Of a DNA stretch of 64,000 bases, positions 56,546 through 64,000 are shown one piece after another. The stretch is from the NCBI GenBank assembly GCA_963733085.1, contig CAVTBY010000015.1:97939-161938 (forward strand). Direction: 5' to 3'. How positions within the stretch are numbered: position 1 is the stretch's first letter; each line of letters opens with the position of its first letter. Made by a program: the position numbers and the translations under genes. Origin of the DNA: Desertimonas sp963733085. Lineage in GTDB: Bacteria; Actinomycetota; Acidimicrobiia; Acidimicrobiales; Ilumatobacteraceae. The notes under the pieces were generated by a model. The model searched no databases. It was not told the origin of the DNA and saw only the letters and a program-made list of their open reading frames with translations.

Positions 56546-57148
56546 ATGCACGAGCCCACGCCCCCGCTCAGCCCCCGGATGCTGGACGTCGCCACCGATC
56601 CACGCAGCGACGTGTTCAACCGCCTGCTCAAGGATCGTGTCGTGATGCTCGGTGCGGCGGTCGACGACGACATCGCCAACCAGCTCTGTGCCCAGCTGCT
56701 GTACCTCGAGGGCGAGGACAAGGACCGCGACATCTGGCTGTACATCAACAGCCCAGGTGGCTCGGTGACTGCCGGCATGGCGATCTACGACACGATGCAG
56801 TTCGTCAGCTGTGACGTCGCCACCGTCTGCATCGGTCTCGCTGCGTCGATGGGTCAGTTCCTGCTCACCGCCGGCGCCGAGAGCAAGCGGTACTCGCTGC
56901 CCAACGCTCGAATCCTCATGCACCAGCCCCTCGCCGGCATGCGCGGCCAGGCCGCCGACATCGCCATCCAGGCGCAGGAGTTCTCCTACACGAAGAAGCG
57001 GATGTTCGAGCTGATCTCGCTGCACTCCGGCCGGCCCGTCGAGCAGATCGAAGCCGACGCCGACCGTGACCGATGGTTCTCCGCCGAAGAGGCCAAGGAT
57101 TACGGTCTCTGCGACCACGTCATCGTCCGCCGCGGCGAGATCCGCTGA
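56546..57148 (+). CDS. clpP: ATP-dependent Clp protease proteolytic subunit
   Basis: 200 residues. The catalytic Ser is in G-L-A-A-S-M-G-Q-F (about residue 102), His in M-H-Q-P-L-A-G and Asp in A-D-R-D-R-W-F-S. The handle region E-F-S-Y-T-K-K-R-M-F-E is normal. It is a single gene here, not the clpP1P2-clpX tandem found elsewhere in actinobacteria. ATG 56546. Confidence 0.95.
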   Translation: MHEPTPPLSPRMLDVATDPRSDVFNRLLKDRVVMLGAAVDDDIANQLCAQLLYLEGEDKDRDIWLYINSPGGSVTAGMAIYDTMQFVSCDVATVCIGLAASMGQFLLTAGAESKRYSLPNARILMHQPLAGMRGQAADIAIQAQEFSYTKKRMFELISLHSGRPVEQIEADADRDRWFSAEEAKDYGLCDHVIVRRGEIR

Positions 57149-57157
57149 CTTCTCTCC

Positions 57158-57220
57158 ATCGGAGTGTTTGCTGCTGACGGAGTGTCAGCTGCCGGAAAAC
57201 CCGTCACGCGACACTCCGAT
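57158..57220. terminator. Inverted repeat between clpP and convergent lipoprotein gene
   Basis: ATCGGAGTGT (57158-57167) and ACACTCCGAT (57211-57220) are perfect 10-bp arms around 43 bp that contain a second, direct CGGAGTGT. The right arm abuts the lipoprotein stop codon. A candidate bidirectional terminator. Confidence 0.5.
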
Positions 57221-57672
57221 CACCCTGATGGCGACGTCGTCGATGTCGACGACGTCGTCGACGCTCGCGGAAGGCTCGCCGCTGGAATGGTCCCAGGAAC
57301 GATGGTCGTCACCGGGCCCCATTCGATCGCACAGTTGTCCTCCAGCCAGCCGGCGACAGCAACGGCCGCACGCTCGGCGGCGAACGTGCTGGCGACGACC
57401 TCCTGATCGTCGTCGCTCGTCCAGGCCAGCTCGAGGTTGTCGGCGTGGGCATTCCACTCCTCCTCGATGGCCAACGGCGCGTCGTCACCGACGTCGCGCC
57501 AGAGGTCGATGAGGTCCTCGACGGCTGCGTCGGTCGCCGGGATCGCCCGCAGCGCTTCCACGTTCTCGGCGACGCTGGTGCAGAACTGTTCGGCGTCTCC
57601 GGCGTCGTCGTCGTCGCACGAGGTTAGTGACAGCGCGGCCACGACGGCGATGAAGGGAAGCGCAGCACGCAC
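57220..57672 (-). CDS. Predicted lipoprotein, unknown function
   Basis: About 150 residues. GTG 57672 gives a short basic start, a hydrophobic core (A-L-P-F-I-A-V-V-A-A) and a lipobox L-S-L-T-S-C, so the mature protein begins at Cys 19 followed by an acidic D-D-D-D. The mature domain is helical with two further cysteines and ends in a Ser/Thr-rich tail (T-T-S-S-T-S-T-T-S-P). No family recognised. Confidence 0.7.
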   Translation of the reverse strand: MRAALPFIAVVAALSLTSCDDDDAGDAEQFCTSVAENVEALRAIPATDAAVEDLIDLWRDVGDDAPLAIEEEWNAHADNLELAWTSDDDQEVVASTFAAERAAVAVAGWLEDNCAIEWGPVTTIVPGTIPAASLPRASTTSSTSTTSPSG

Positions 57673-57842
57673 GAGGGGCGAGTCTCGCAGATGGTCGGTG
57701 CGAGCTTCAGGGCACCCCACCTCGGCGTCTCGTTGTGACACCCCTTCGGTAGCCTCGCCAACAACCGTCGTTGGACCGGTCGCCGTCCTCCACCGTTGAT
57801 TCACTCGCCGCCCTGCGGCGCTTGCTCCGGAGGAGAACTGCG

Positions 57843-59375
57843 ATGCTCGCATCCATCCCGTCGGCAACCGTGCTCGGCGTGCGCGGCAGCCCGGTCACCG
57901 TCGAGGTGTTCGTCGGCGACGGCCTGCCCGGCTATCACATGGTCGGCATGCCCGACACGGCGTGCCGAGAGTCCCGTGACCGCGTGCGTGCGGCCGTGGT
58001 CAGCGCCGGGTTCGGCTGGCCGAGCCGGTGCATCACCGTCAACCTTGCCCCGACGAGCCAGCGCAAGTCCGGTGCTGGTTTGGACCTGGCGATCGCCATC
58101 GGCCTGCTCGTCGCCTCCGAGCAGCTACCGACCGAAGCCGTCGCCGGTTACGCCTTCATCGGCGAGCTCGGCCTCGATGGCACGATCCGCCGGGTCCCAG
58201 GAGTGGCGCCGATGGTCGACTCCCTCGATGAGGTCAGCGTGGTCGTCCCGCCCGGCAACGTCGTCGAGGCGCAGATCGCAGCTCGTGGGTCGATTCACAC
58301 CGCTGGTGATCTCCTCTCGGCGGTCGCCTGTGTCTCTGGATCTCGGCAGTGGGACCGGAACGATCCGATCGACACCGACGCCGAGTTGCCGCCGCTGCCG
58401 GACCTCGCCGACGTGCGTGGCCAACCGGTGGCCCGGCGCGCCCTCGAGATCGCCGCCGCCGGCGGTCACCATCTGCTCCTTGTCGGTTCGCCAGGCAGCG
58501 GCAAGACGATGCTGGCGCAGCGGCTCGCTGGACTGCTCCCTCCGCTCGATCGGGACCAGGCGCTGGAGACCACGATGGTCCACTCGGCGGCCGGCCTCCG
58601 ACTGCCGCCGGGCGGGCTCGTCCGCCAGCCGCCGTTCCGCGCCCCGCATCACACCACATCGGTGATCGGCCTCGTGGGCGGCGGCTCGCACCAACTGCGG
58701 CCCGGCGAGGTGTCGCTGGCGACGAACGGAATTTTGTTCATGGATGAGCTCGGCGAGTTCGGCAGAGCCGCTCTCGAGGGTCTGCGTGAGCCGCTCGAAG
58801 AGGGCGTCATCCGCGTCGCCCGGGCGGCGATTCGCGCCGTGATGCCGGCTCGATTTCTGCTCGTCGCCGCCACCAACCCGTGTCCGTGCGGCGGGGGCCC
58901 GCCGGGCTCGTGTGAGTGCGACGACGTTGCACGGGCCAGATATCTACGCCGCCTGTCCGGCCCGATAACCGATCGTTTCGACCTCCGGGTCGTCGTCCAC
59001 CGACCTGCGGTCGACGACTTGCTCGGCTTCGAGTCCAGCGAGCCCTCGGCGATCGTTCGCCAGCGGGTGATTCGCGCCCGGCAGATCGCCAATTCGCGTG
59101 CCGGCAAGCTCAACGCCACGCTCAGTGCCGAGGAGCTCGATGCGTATGCGCCACTCAGCGACGCGGCCCGCACCCTGCTCCGCGATGAGGTCGAAAGCGA
59201 CCGACTCACCGGCCGCGGCTACCACCGCGTTCGCCGGGTGGCGCGCACGATCGCCGACCTCGACGAGGAGACCGACGCGCCGATCTCGGTCGCCGAGGTC
59301 GAACTCGCCCTGCAGATGCGCGCCTCGTTGCGCGCCGGGTCCGGCGTACCCACGCCATCGCGATGGATCGCCTGA
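57843..59375 (+). CDS. YifB/ComM-type Mg-chelatase-like AAA+ ATPase
   Basis: 510 residues. An N-terminal Lon-like fold domain (E-V-F-V-G-D-G-L-P-G-Y-H-M-V-G) is followed by an AAA+ module with Walker A G-S-P-G-S-G-K-T near residue 218, Walker B G-I-L-F-M-D-E-L-G and a Cys-rich N-P-C-P-C-G insertion. ComM homologues act as branch-migration helicases in natural transformation. Its stop overlaps the dprA ATG, as in the conserved actinobacterial cluster. Confidence 0.92.
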   Translation: MLASIPSATVLGVRGSPVTVEVFVGDGLPGYHMVGMPDTACRESRDRVRAAVVSAGFGWPSRCITVNLAPTSQRKSGAGLDLAIAIGLLVASEQLPTEAVAGYAFIGELGLDGTIRRVPGVAPMVDSLDEVSVVVPPGNVVEAQIAARGSIHTAGDLLSAVACVSGSRQWDRNDPIDTDAELPPLPDLADVRGQPVARRALEIAAAGGHHLLLVGSPGSGKTMLAQRLAGLLPPLDRDQALETTMVHSAAGLRLPPGGLVRQPPFRAPHHTTSVIGLVGGGSHQLRPGEVSLATNGILFMDELGEFGRAALEGLREPLEEGVIRVARAAIRAVMPARFLLVAATNPCPCGGGPPGSCECDDVARARYLRRLSGPITDRFDLRVVVHRPAVDDLLGFESSEPSAIVRQRVIRARQIANSRAGKLNATLSAEELDAYAPLSDAARTLLRDEVESDRLTGRGYHRVRRVARTIADLDEETDAPISVAEVELALQMRASLRAGSGVPTPSRWIA

Positions 59376-60502
59376 TGAGCACCGACGACGAACGGACCGG
59401 CGCGCTGGCGGCGCTTGCCGGCTTCGAACAGATCACGGCGGCGCGGCTGCGTGTCCTGCTCGCCCATCACGAGCCGTCGGAGGCGCTCGCAGTCGCCGCC
59501 GGCCGGGCCCGCCCGCACCCGGCCGTCGAGCCGATGCTCACGCCTGAGCTGAGGGCGGCGTGGGCGCAGTCGGCGCAGCGACGGTCAGTCGTCGACTGTG
59601 CCCGTCGCTGCGCTCGCTGCAGGATTGGGGCGGTGACCCGTGGCGATTCCGGGTACCCCGAAGTACTGCTGGCGGATCCTCAACCGCCTGCCGTGTTGTT
59701 CTGGCGCGGCGACTGGTCGGTCCTCGACGGACGACGTGTCGGCATCGTCGGCACCCGCAACGCCACCGGCCCGGGGCGCGACTTCGCCACCCTGCTCGGC
59801 TTCGCGCTCGCCACCAACGAGGTGGCGGTGGTGTCGGGACTGGCCAAGGGCATCGACGGGGCAGCCCACCGAGGGGCGCTACGCGGCGGCTCTCGTCGCG
59901 TTGTCGGCGTTGTGGCCAACGGTTTGGACACTCCGTATCCGCGGGTGAATGCCGACCTGTGGGAATCCGTCGCCGACGATGGCTTGCTGATCTCGGAGTG
60001 GCCACCGGGAACGGAGCCCGAGAAGTTCAGGTTCCCTCAGCGCAACCGCATTCTTGCTGCGCTGAGCGAGCTCCTCGTCGTCGTCGAGAGCCGCGAGCGG
60101 GGTGGTTCTCTGACGACCGCTCGGGAAGCCCTGGAACGGTCGATCGAAGTGATGGCCGTGCCCGGCTCGGTGAACAATCGGGCTGCGGCTGGGACGAACC
60201 AGTTGATCCGCGACGGCGCAACGCCAGTCACCGACCCGGATGATGTCCTGCTCGCGCTCGGACTCGACAACCGCCGGGCGGCGGGCCGAGGCTACGACCC
60301 GCGCCCACTGCCTCGTGGCGACGAATCGCGGGTTCTCGAGCGCTGCAGGACCGATCCGTGCACGCTCGACGACATCGTCGCCGACCTCGGCCTGTCCATC
60401 ACCGAGGCGGCGATGACCCTGGCCCGTCTCGAACGGTCGGGGTGGGTTCGGGAAGCGGGCGGCTGGTTTGAGGAGGTCACGTCATGTCCACAGGCTGGCT
60501 GA
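59375..60502 (+). CDS. dprA: DNA-processing protein DprA
   Basis: 375 residues. The Rossmann-like core has G-I-V-G-T-R-N-A-T (about residue 125), S-G-L-A-K-G-I-D-G-A-A-H, and F-P-Q-R-N-R-I-L-A-A-L-S. The C-terminal winged helix (D-D-I-V-A-D-L-G-L-S) is the DprA end domain. It loads RecA on incoming single-stranded DNA. ATG 59375 overlaps the yifB stop; an upstream ATG 59363 would add four residues. Confidence 0.94.
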   Translation: MSTDDERTGALAALAGFEQITAARLRVLLAHHEPSEALAVAAGRARPHPAVEPMLTPELRAAWAQSAQRRSVVDCARRCARCRIGAVTRGDSGYPEVLLADPQPPAVLFWRGDWSVLDGRRVGIVGTRNATGPGRDFATLLGFALATNEVAVVSGLAKGIDGAAHRGALRGGSRRVVGVVANGLDTPYPRVNADLWESVADDGLLISEWPPGTEPEKFRFPQRNRILAALSELLVVVESRERGGSLTTAREALERSIEVMAVPGSVNNRAAAGTNQLIRDGATPVTDPDDVLLALGLDNRRAAGRGYDPRPLPRGDESRVLERCRTDPCTLDDIVADLGLSITEAAMTLARLERSGWVREAGGWFEEVTSCPQAG

Positions 60503-60568
60503 CTGCCGTCGGGCCAACTCGGAGACGTGTCCGCGTGTGGCGGGGTGGCACGGAATACCCTCGACTCA

Positions 60569-61480
60569 ATGTCCTCTGCTGCCCTCGAGCCGTCCGACGT
60601 CTCGGCGGCGTGGCGTCTCGACTCGTTCGCGCAGTCGTTGACGTCGTTGGCAGCCAACACGGTGACCGCCTATCTCGGCGACGTCCGTGGCTTCGCCGAG
60701 TGGGCGGCGCGAGCAGGCATCACCGACCCGAGCGCCGTCAAGCGAACGGTGATTCGTCGATATCTCGCCTTCCTCACCACACGCCAGTACGCCCGCCGCA
60801 GCATCTCTCGCAAGACGGCGTCGTTGCGCCGGTACTTCCAGTGGTCGATCCGCCAGCACCTGACACCGTCCGATCCGACTCTCGGAGTGCACACCGGGTC
60901 GGGGGAGGGCAGGCTTCCACGTGTCCTCGACGGACGCGAGATCGGCGAACTCCTCGAAGGCTCCGGTCCGGAGGACGAGGCGGTGTGGCGACGGACGATG
61001 GACGACGCCGTCCTCGAGCTGCTCTACGGGTCGGGCCTACGGGTCAGCGAATTATGCGACCTCGACACGGCGTCCCTCGATCTCGACGCTGCGGCGGTGG
61101 TCGTGTGGGGCAAGGGTTCGAAGCAGCGGCGGGTGCCGATGTCCGAGCCGTCGGTCGCGGCGCTGCGCAGGTGGTTGCCGATCCGGCACGAGGTCGTGCC
61201 GGCGGACGGTCCGGCCGCCGCCGCGCTGTTCGGCAACGAGCGTGGGCGCCGCCTCACGCCCCGTGACGTGCGCCGCATCATCGACCGCCGTTCGCCGGTG
61301 CCGACGCACCCCCACGCCCTGCGCCACAGCTTCGCGACCCATCTACTCGACGGCGGGGCCGACCTTCGGGCGGTGCAGGAGCTACTAGGGCATCGCGATG
61401 TCGCGACGACGCAGCGCTACACGCACGTCAGCCGCGAGAGACTGCGCGCCGCCTACAACTCAACGCATCCGCGAGCGTGA
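60569..61480 (+). CDS. xerC: Tyrosine recombinase XerC
   Basis: 303 residues. The N-terminal SAM-like domain precedes a catalytic domain with the full R-H-R-H-Y set: Arg in G-S-G-L-R-V-S-E, Lys in G-K-G-S-K, H-A-L-R-H-S-F, L-G-H-R-D-V and nucleophile Tyr in T-Q-R-Y-T-H. It resolves chromosome dimers at dif with XerD. The setting between dprA and whiG supports the housekeeping role and speaks against a phage integrase. GTG-frame extension upstream to 60527 is possible but reads through low-quality sequence. Confidence 0.93.
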   Translation: MSSAALEPSDVSAAWRLDSFAQSLTSLAANTVTAYLGDVRGFAEWAARAGITDPSAVKRTVIRRYLAFLTTRQYARRSISRKTASLRRYFQWSIRQHLTPSDPTLGVHTGSGEGRLPRVLDGREIGELLEGSGPEDEAVWRRTMDDAVLELLYGSGLRVSELCDLDTASLDLDAAAVVVWGKGSKQRRVPMSEPSVAALRRWLPIRHEVVPADGPAAAALFGNERGRRLTPRDVRRIIDRRSPVPTHPHALRHSFATHLLDGGADLRAVQELLGHRDVATTQRYTHVSRERLRAAYNSTHPRA

Positions 61481-61490
61481 GCGAGCGGTC

Positions 61491-62252
61491 GTGAGCATCG
61501 TCGACTTCGATCCGCACCTGTCGCTGCAATGGCAGCGGTGGTTGCGGCGGCGCAACCTGGCCGCCCGCGATCACCTGATCGTTTCGTATTCGCCGTTGGT
61601 CAAGTTCATCGCCGGGCGTGTCGGCGCTGGGTTGCCGGCGAGCGTCGATCCGGGCGATCTCGTCAGCTCCGGGGTGTTCGGCCTGATCGATGCCATCGAG
61701 CGGTTCGATCCCAGTCAGGGCGTCAAGTTCGAGACCTTCGCCACGCCGCGGATACGTGGAGCGATCTACGACGGGCTGCGCCAGCTCGATTGGGTGCCGC
61801 GGTCGATCCGCACGCGGGCACGCGATGTGCAGCGGGCGATCAGCGAGTTCGAGGTCGCCAACGGCCGCTCGCCGACAGATCCCGAGCTCGCCGACCAGCT
61901 CGGTCTGGAGCGGGCCGAGCTCGACCGCTGGTTGACCTCGATTGCCTCGACCACGGTGGGGCCACTGGAGCGGGCATTGGACGCTGGTGCCGAGCCGGTG
62001 GCGCTGTCCGGGGAGGTGCCCCAGGTGCCTTCCAAGGTGGTCGAGGACAAGGAGGTGCGCGAGCTCGTGCGCTCCGAGATCGGCAAGCTGCCCGATCGCG
62101 AGAAGCTGGTGCTCTCGCTGTACTACGACGAGGGGCTGACCCTCGCCCAGATCGCGCGGGTGCTCGGCATCAGCGAGAGCCGGGTGCCGCAGCTGCACAG
62201 CAAGTCGGTGCTCCACCTGCGCTCGCGCCTCGAAGCTGCCGGCGTCGCCTAG
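61491..62252 (+). CDS. whiG: RNA polymerase sigma factor WhiG/FliA family
   Basis: 253 residues with region 1.2/2 (Y-S-P-L-V-K-F-I-A, D-L-V-S-S-G-V-F-G-L-I-D-A-I-E-R-F), region 3 (N-G-R-S-P-T-D-P-E-L-A) and region 4 (D-R-E-K-L-V-L-S-L-Y-Y, L-T-L-A-Q-I-A-R-V-L-G-I-S-E-S-R). This is the FliA/WhiG alternative sigma type. No flagellar genes are in the window. GTG 61491 lies 10 bp after xerC. Confidence 0.93.
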   Translation: MSIVDFDPHLSLQWQRWLRRRNLAARDHLIVSYSPLVKFIAGRVGAGLPASVDPGDLVSSGVFGLIDAIERFDPSQGVKFETFATPRIRGAIYDGLRQLDWVPRSIRTRARDVQRAISEFEVANGRSPTDPELADQLGLERAELDRWLTSIASTTVGPLERALDAGAEPVALSGEVPQVPSKVVEDKEVRELVRSEIGKLPDREKLVLSLYYDEGLTLAQIARVLGISESRVPQLHSKSVLHLRSRLEAAGVA

Positions 62253-62282
62253 TCGCGGCGCCCCCATAGTCGGGAGGGCCCG

Positions 62283-62822
62283 ATGCCCGCCAGTTCCTTG
62301 TCCACGCACCGTCGCGCGCTGGCCGCGGTCACGACGGCGCTATTCGCCACCGTGACGACGCCCGCCGCGGCGCGCAGCGCGTCGTGCCTCCTTCCACCGG
62401 TCGATGCGCCGATCGTCCGCCCGTTTGATGCGCCGCCGTGCCGCTGGTGCGCCGGCCATCGAGGGCTCACCTACGATGTGGGCGTTGGCGCGCCAGTGCG
62501 CGCTGCAGCGGCGGGCACGGTGACGTTCAGCGGGATCGTCGTTGACGTTCGCTACGTCGTCATTCGTCACGCCGACGGGCTGCTGGCCACCTACGGCGGC
62601 TTGTCGTCATCGCCGCTGACTGGCGGCGACCCGGTCGCGGCCGGGTCGATCGTCGGCAGTAGCGGGGCCGCGCTGTACTTCGGCCTGCGCACCGGACCCG
62701 ACGCGTACATCGATCCGCAACCGTTGCTCGGCGTGCTCGTCGTGCCGCCATACCTCGTGCCGACCGACGGCACCCCGCGACGGCCGCCGCCCGAGCCGGT
62801 GTTGCAGTGTGAGCCGGTATGA
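62283..62822 (+). CDS. M23/LytM-fold protein, probably catalytically inactive
   Basis: 179 residues with a signal peptide (about residues 1-33, cleaved after A-A-A-R). The LytM domain is recognisable by A-G-H-R-G-L-T-Y-D, A-P-V-R-A-A-A-A-G-T-V and T-Y-G-G-L. However, the second metal/catalytic motif, normally H-x-H-F-G, reads A-L-Y-F-G-L-R, so both histidines are missing. An inactive activator or binding protein, as for EnvC/NlpD-type LytM factors, is the likely outcome. It sits between whiG and rpsB, a common actinobacterial location. Confidence 0.82.
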   Translation: MPASSLSTHRRALAAVTTALFATVTTPAAARSASCLLPPVDAPIVRPFDAPPCRWCAGHRGLTYDVGVGAPVRAAAAGTVTFSGIVVDVRYVVIRHADGLLATYGGLSSSPLTGGDPVAAGSIVGSSGAALYFGLRTGPDAYIDPQPLLGVLVVPPYLVPTDGTPRRPPPEPVLQCEPV

Positions 62823-62931
62823 TCGTCCGTCGGCCCATCATCCGATGTGCCCTCGAACACTGATCCGTTCACCTCACTGCGGTCGCCCGTCGGCGCCGGT
62901 GGGCGGCACAACCGCAGAAGGAGAATCCTCG

Positions 62932-64000
62932 ATGGCTGTCATCACGATGCGCCAGCTGCTCGAAGCAGGCGTGCACTTCGGTCACCAGACCCGCCGTTGG
63001 AACCCCAAGATGCGCCGGTTCATCTTCGGCGAGCGCAACGGCATCTACATCATCGACCTAGAGCAGACGCTGTCGCGCGTCGAGCGGGCCTACGGCTTTG
63101 TCCGCGACCTCGTGGCGGGCGGCGGTGTGCTGATGTTCGTCGGTACCAAGAAGCAGGCCCAGGATCCAGTGCGCAGCTTCGCCGAGAAGTGCGGGATGCC
63201 GTATGTCAACGAGCGCTGGCTCGGCGGCATGCTCACCAACTTCGACACCATTTCCAAGCGGATCAACAAGATGCTCGAGTACGAGCGCATGCAGCGCTCC
63301 GGCGAGTTCGACGCGATGCCCAAGAAGGAGGCGCTGCTCCTCACCCGCGAGCTGGAGAAGCTGCAGCGCAACCTCGGTGGGCTGCGCGAGATGACCCGCC
63401 GTCCCGACGCCATCTTCGTGCTCGACACGAAGAAGGAGAGCATCGCCGTCACCGAGGCGAACAAGCTGGGCATTCCCGTCGTCGCTGTTGTCGACACGAA
63501 CGTCGACCCCGAGCTCGTGCAGTATCCGATCCCCGGCAACGACGACGCCATCCGCGCCAACTCGTTGCTCGCCAGGGTCATCGCCGACGCCGTCGAGGAG
63601 GGCAGGTTCATCGCCGCACAGCGTGAGCCGGCAGCGGCCCGTCCGACGCGCAGCACCGAGGAGGAGGCCGAGTTCAATGCCCAGCAGGCAGCGGCCCGAC
63701 GCGAGGCGATGGCAGCGCAGGCAGCCCGTGACCGCCGTCTCGAGAGCCCGGCCGATCCGACGCTCGACGAGCCTGAGGTAGCGGCGTCCGCACCGTCGGT
63801 CGCCGACGGAACCAGTGAGGACGTAGTCCAAGACGTTGCCACGCCGCTTGCCGAGTCGGTCGCCGAGGAGCTACCGGCTGACGTCGAGACCGCCGTGACC
63901 GAGCCGACCAGCGATGCGGTCACCGAGCCGACCAGTGATGCGGTCACCGAGCCGACCAGCGATGCGGTCACCGAGCCGACCAGCGATGCGGCCACCGAGC
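62932..64000 (+). CDS. rpsB: 30S ribosomal protein S2, 3' end beyond window, repeat-extended C-terminus
   Basis: A strong AAGGAG precedes ATG 62932. The first 230 residues are canonical S2: M-R-Q-L-L-E-A-G-V-H-F-G-H-Q-T-R-R-W-N-P, F-V-G-T-K-K-Q-A, R-W-L-G-G-M-L-T-N-F, V-V-D-T-N-V-D-P and the terminal N-D-D-A-I-R-A-N-S-L. Beyond that a long acidic Ala/Glu extension includes tandem T-E-P-T-S-D-A-V octads and continues past position 64000 with no stop, so the gene is partial. Such an extension is longer than usual for S2. Confidence 0.95.
   Translation, partial: MAVITMRQLLEAGVHFGHQTRRWNPKMRRFIFGERNGIYIIDLEQTLSRVERAYGFVRDLVAGGGVLMFVGTKKQAQDPVRSFAEKCGMPYVNERWLGGMLTNFDTISKRINKMLEYERMQRSGEFDAMPKKEALLLTRELEKLQRNLGGLREMTRRPDAIFVLDTKKESIAVTEANKLGIPVVAVVDTNVDPELVQYPIPGNDDAIRANSLLARVIADAVEEGRFIAAQREPAAARPTRSTEEEAEFNAQQAAARREAMAAQAARDRRLESPADPTLDEPEVAASAPSVADGTSEDVVQDVATPLAESVAEELPADVETAVTEPTSDAVTEPTSDAVTEPTSDAVTEPTSDAATE
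63895..64000 (+). repeat. 24-bp tandem repeats in rpsB C-terminal extension
   Basis: Units starting at 63895, 63919, 63943, 63967 and 63991 encode V/A-T-E-P-T-S-D-A. Differences between units are single bases (AGC/AGT, GTG/GTC/GCC). The array runs off the window. Confidence 0.85.

Noticed and set aside
63895..64000. CRISPR-like regular repeats
   Set aside because: Units are contiguous 24-bp codon repeats in the rpsB frame with no spacers.

Overview
This is 64 kb of GC-rich chromosomal DNA from an actinobacterium, most likely of the Acidimicrobiia (Ilumatobacter-like) type. The lineage is inferred from gene content: mycothione reductase, an F420 gamma-glutamyl ligase (CofE), a Mec/CysM cysteine-biosynthesis pair, a WhiG/FliA-type sigma factor beside rpsB, a truncated haemoglobin and MenB. 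GTG starts and 4-bp ATGA/GTGA overlaps are frequent. There is no phage, plasmid or CRISPR module, so this is core chromosome with small accessory pieces.

Layout. 0-6.4 kb: membrane proteins (flippase-like, SLC13, AbgT) and an M17 aminopeptidase. 6.5-12.5 kb: housekeeping block secA, prfB, ftsE, ftsX. 12.5-17.7 kb: O-methyltransferase, truncated haemoglobin, a two-gene ABC exporter, a membrane-anchored peptidoglycan-binding protein and an acyl-CoA dehydrogenase. 17.7-27.6 kb: an ArsR-type regulator with a tiny partner protein and an operator array, then menB, cofE, an M20 peptidase, a GNAT/ADP-forming acyl-CoA synthetase fusion, galE, a patatin and coaBC. 27.7-35 kb: a monoglyceride-lipase-like hydrolase, a ribbon-helix-helix/DUF4097 operon with an operator array, an SDR-queA-Cys-rich regulator-VIT operon, DUF2277 and an aldo/keto reductase. 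35-46.7 kb: tmRNA and smpB, then mec-cysM ... murI-rph-rdgB-mycothione reductase. The usual actinobacterial synteny is split here by two Thr-rich fasciclin-domain surface proteins, an acyltransferase and a CPBP protease. 46.7-53.3 kb: membrane-anchored EEP phosphatase, an ECF sigma factor with a peptidoglycan-binding membrane partner, an HNH endonuclease whose reading frame ends inside a tRNA gene, a HerA-like ATPase and an L,D-transpeptidase. 53.3-64 kb: a MITE-like element, two overlapping fold-type II PLP enzymes, clpP, a lipoprotein and the conserved yifB-dprA-xerC-whiG-M23-rpsB cluster. rpsB runs off the right edge.

Two cross-cutting observations matter. First, about 19 genes between 3.6 and 48.6 kb, several of them essential (prfB, rph, menB, queA), are readable only by joining adjacent frames. 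Nearly every join needs one surplus base, and no joins are needed from 49 to 64 kb. I read these as consensus base errors, not pseudogenes, and annotate the genes as single units. Second, the intergenic spaces carry dispersed repeats: a hairpin family ending in CACCCATCGGTTG whose stem covaries between copies, and a 50-bp repeat present in inverted copies after two stop codons.
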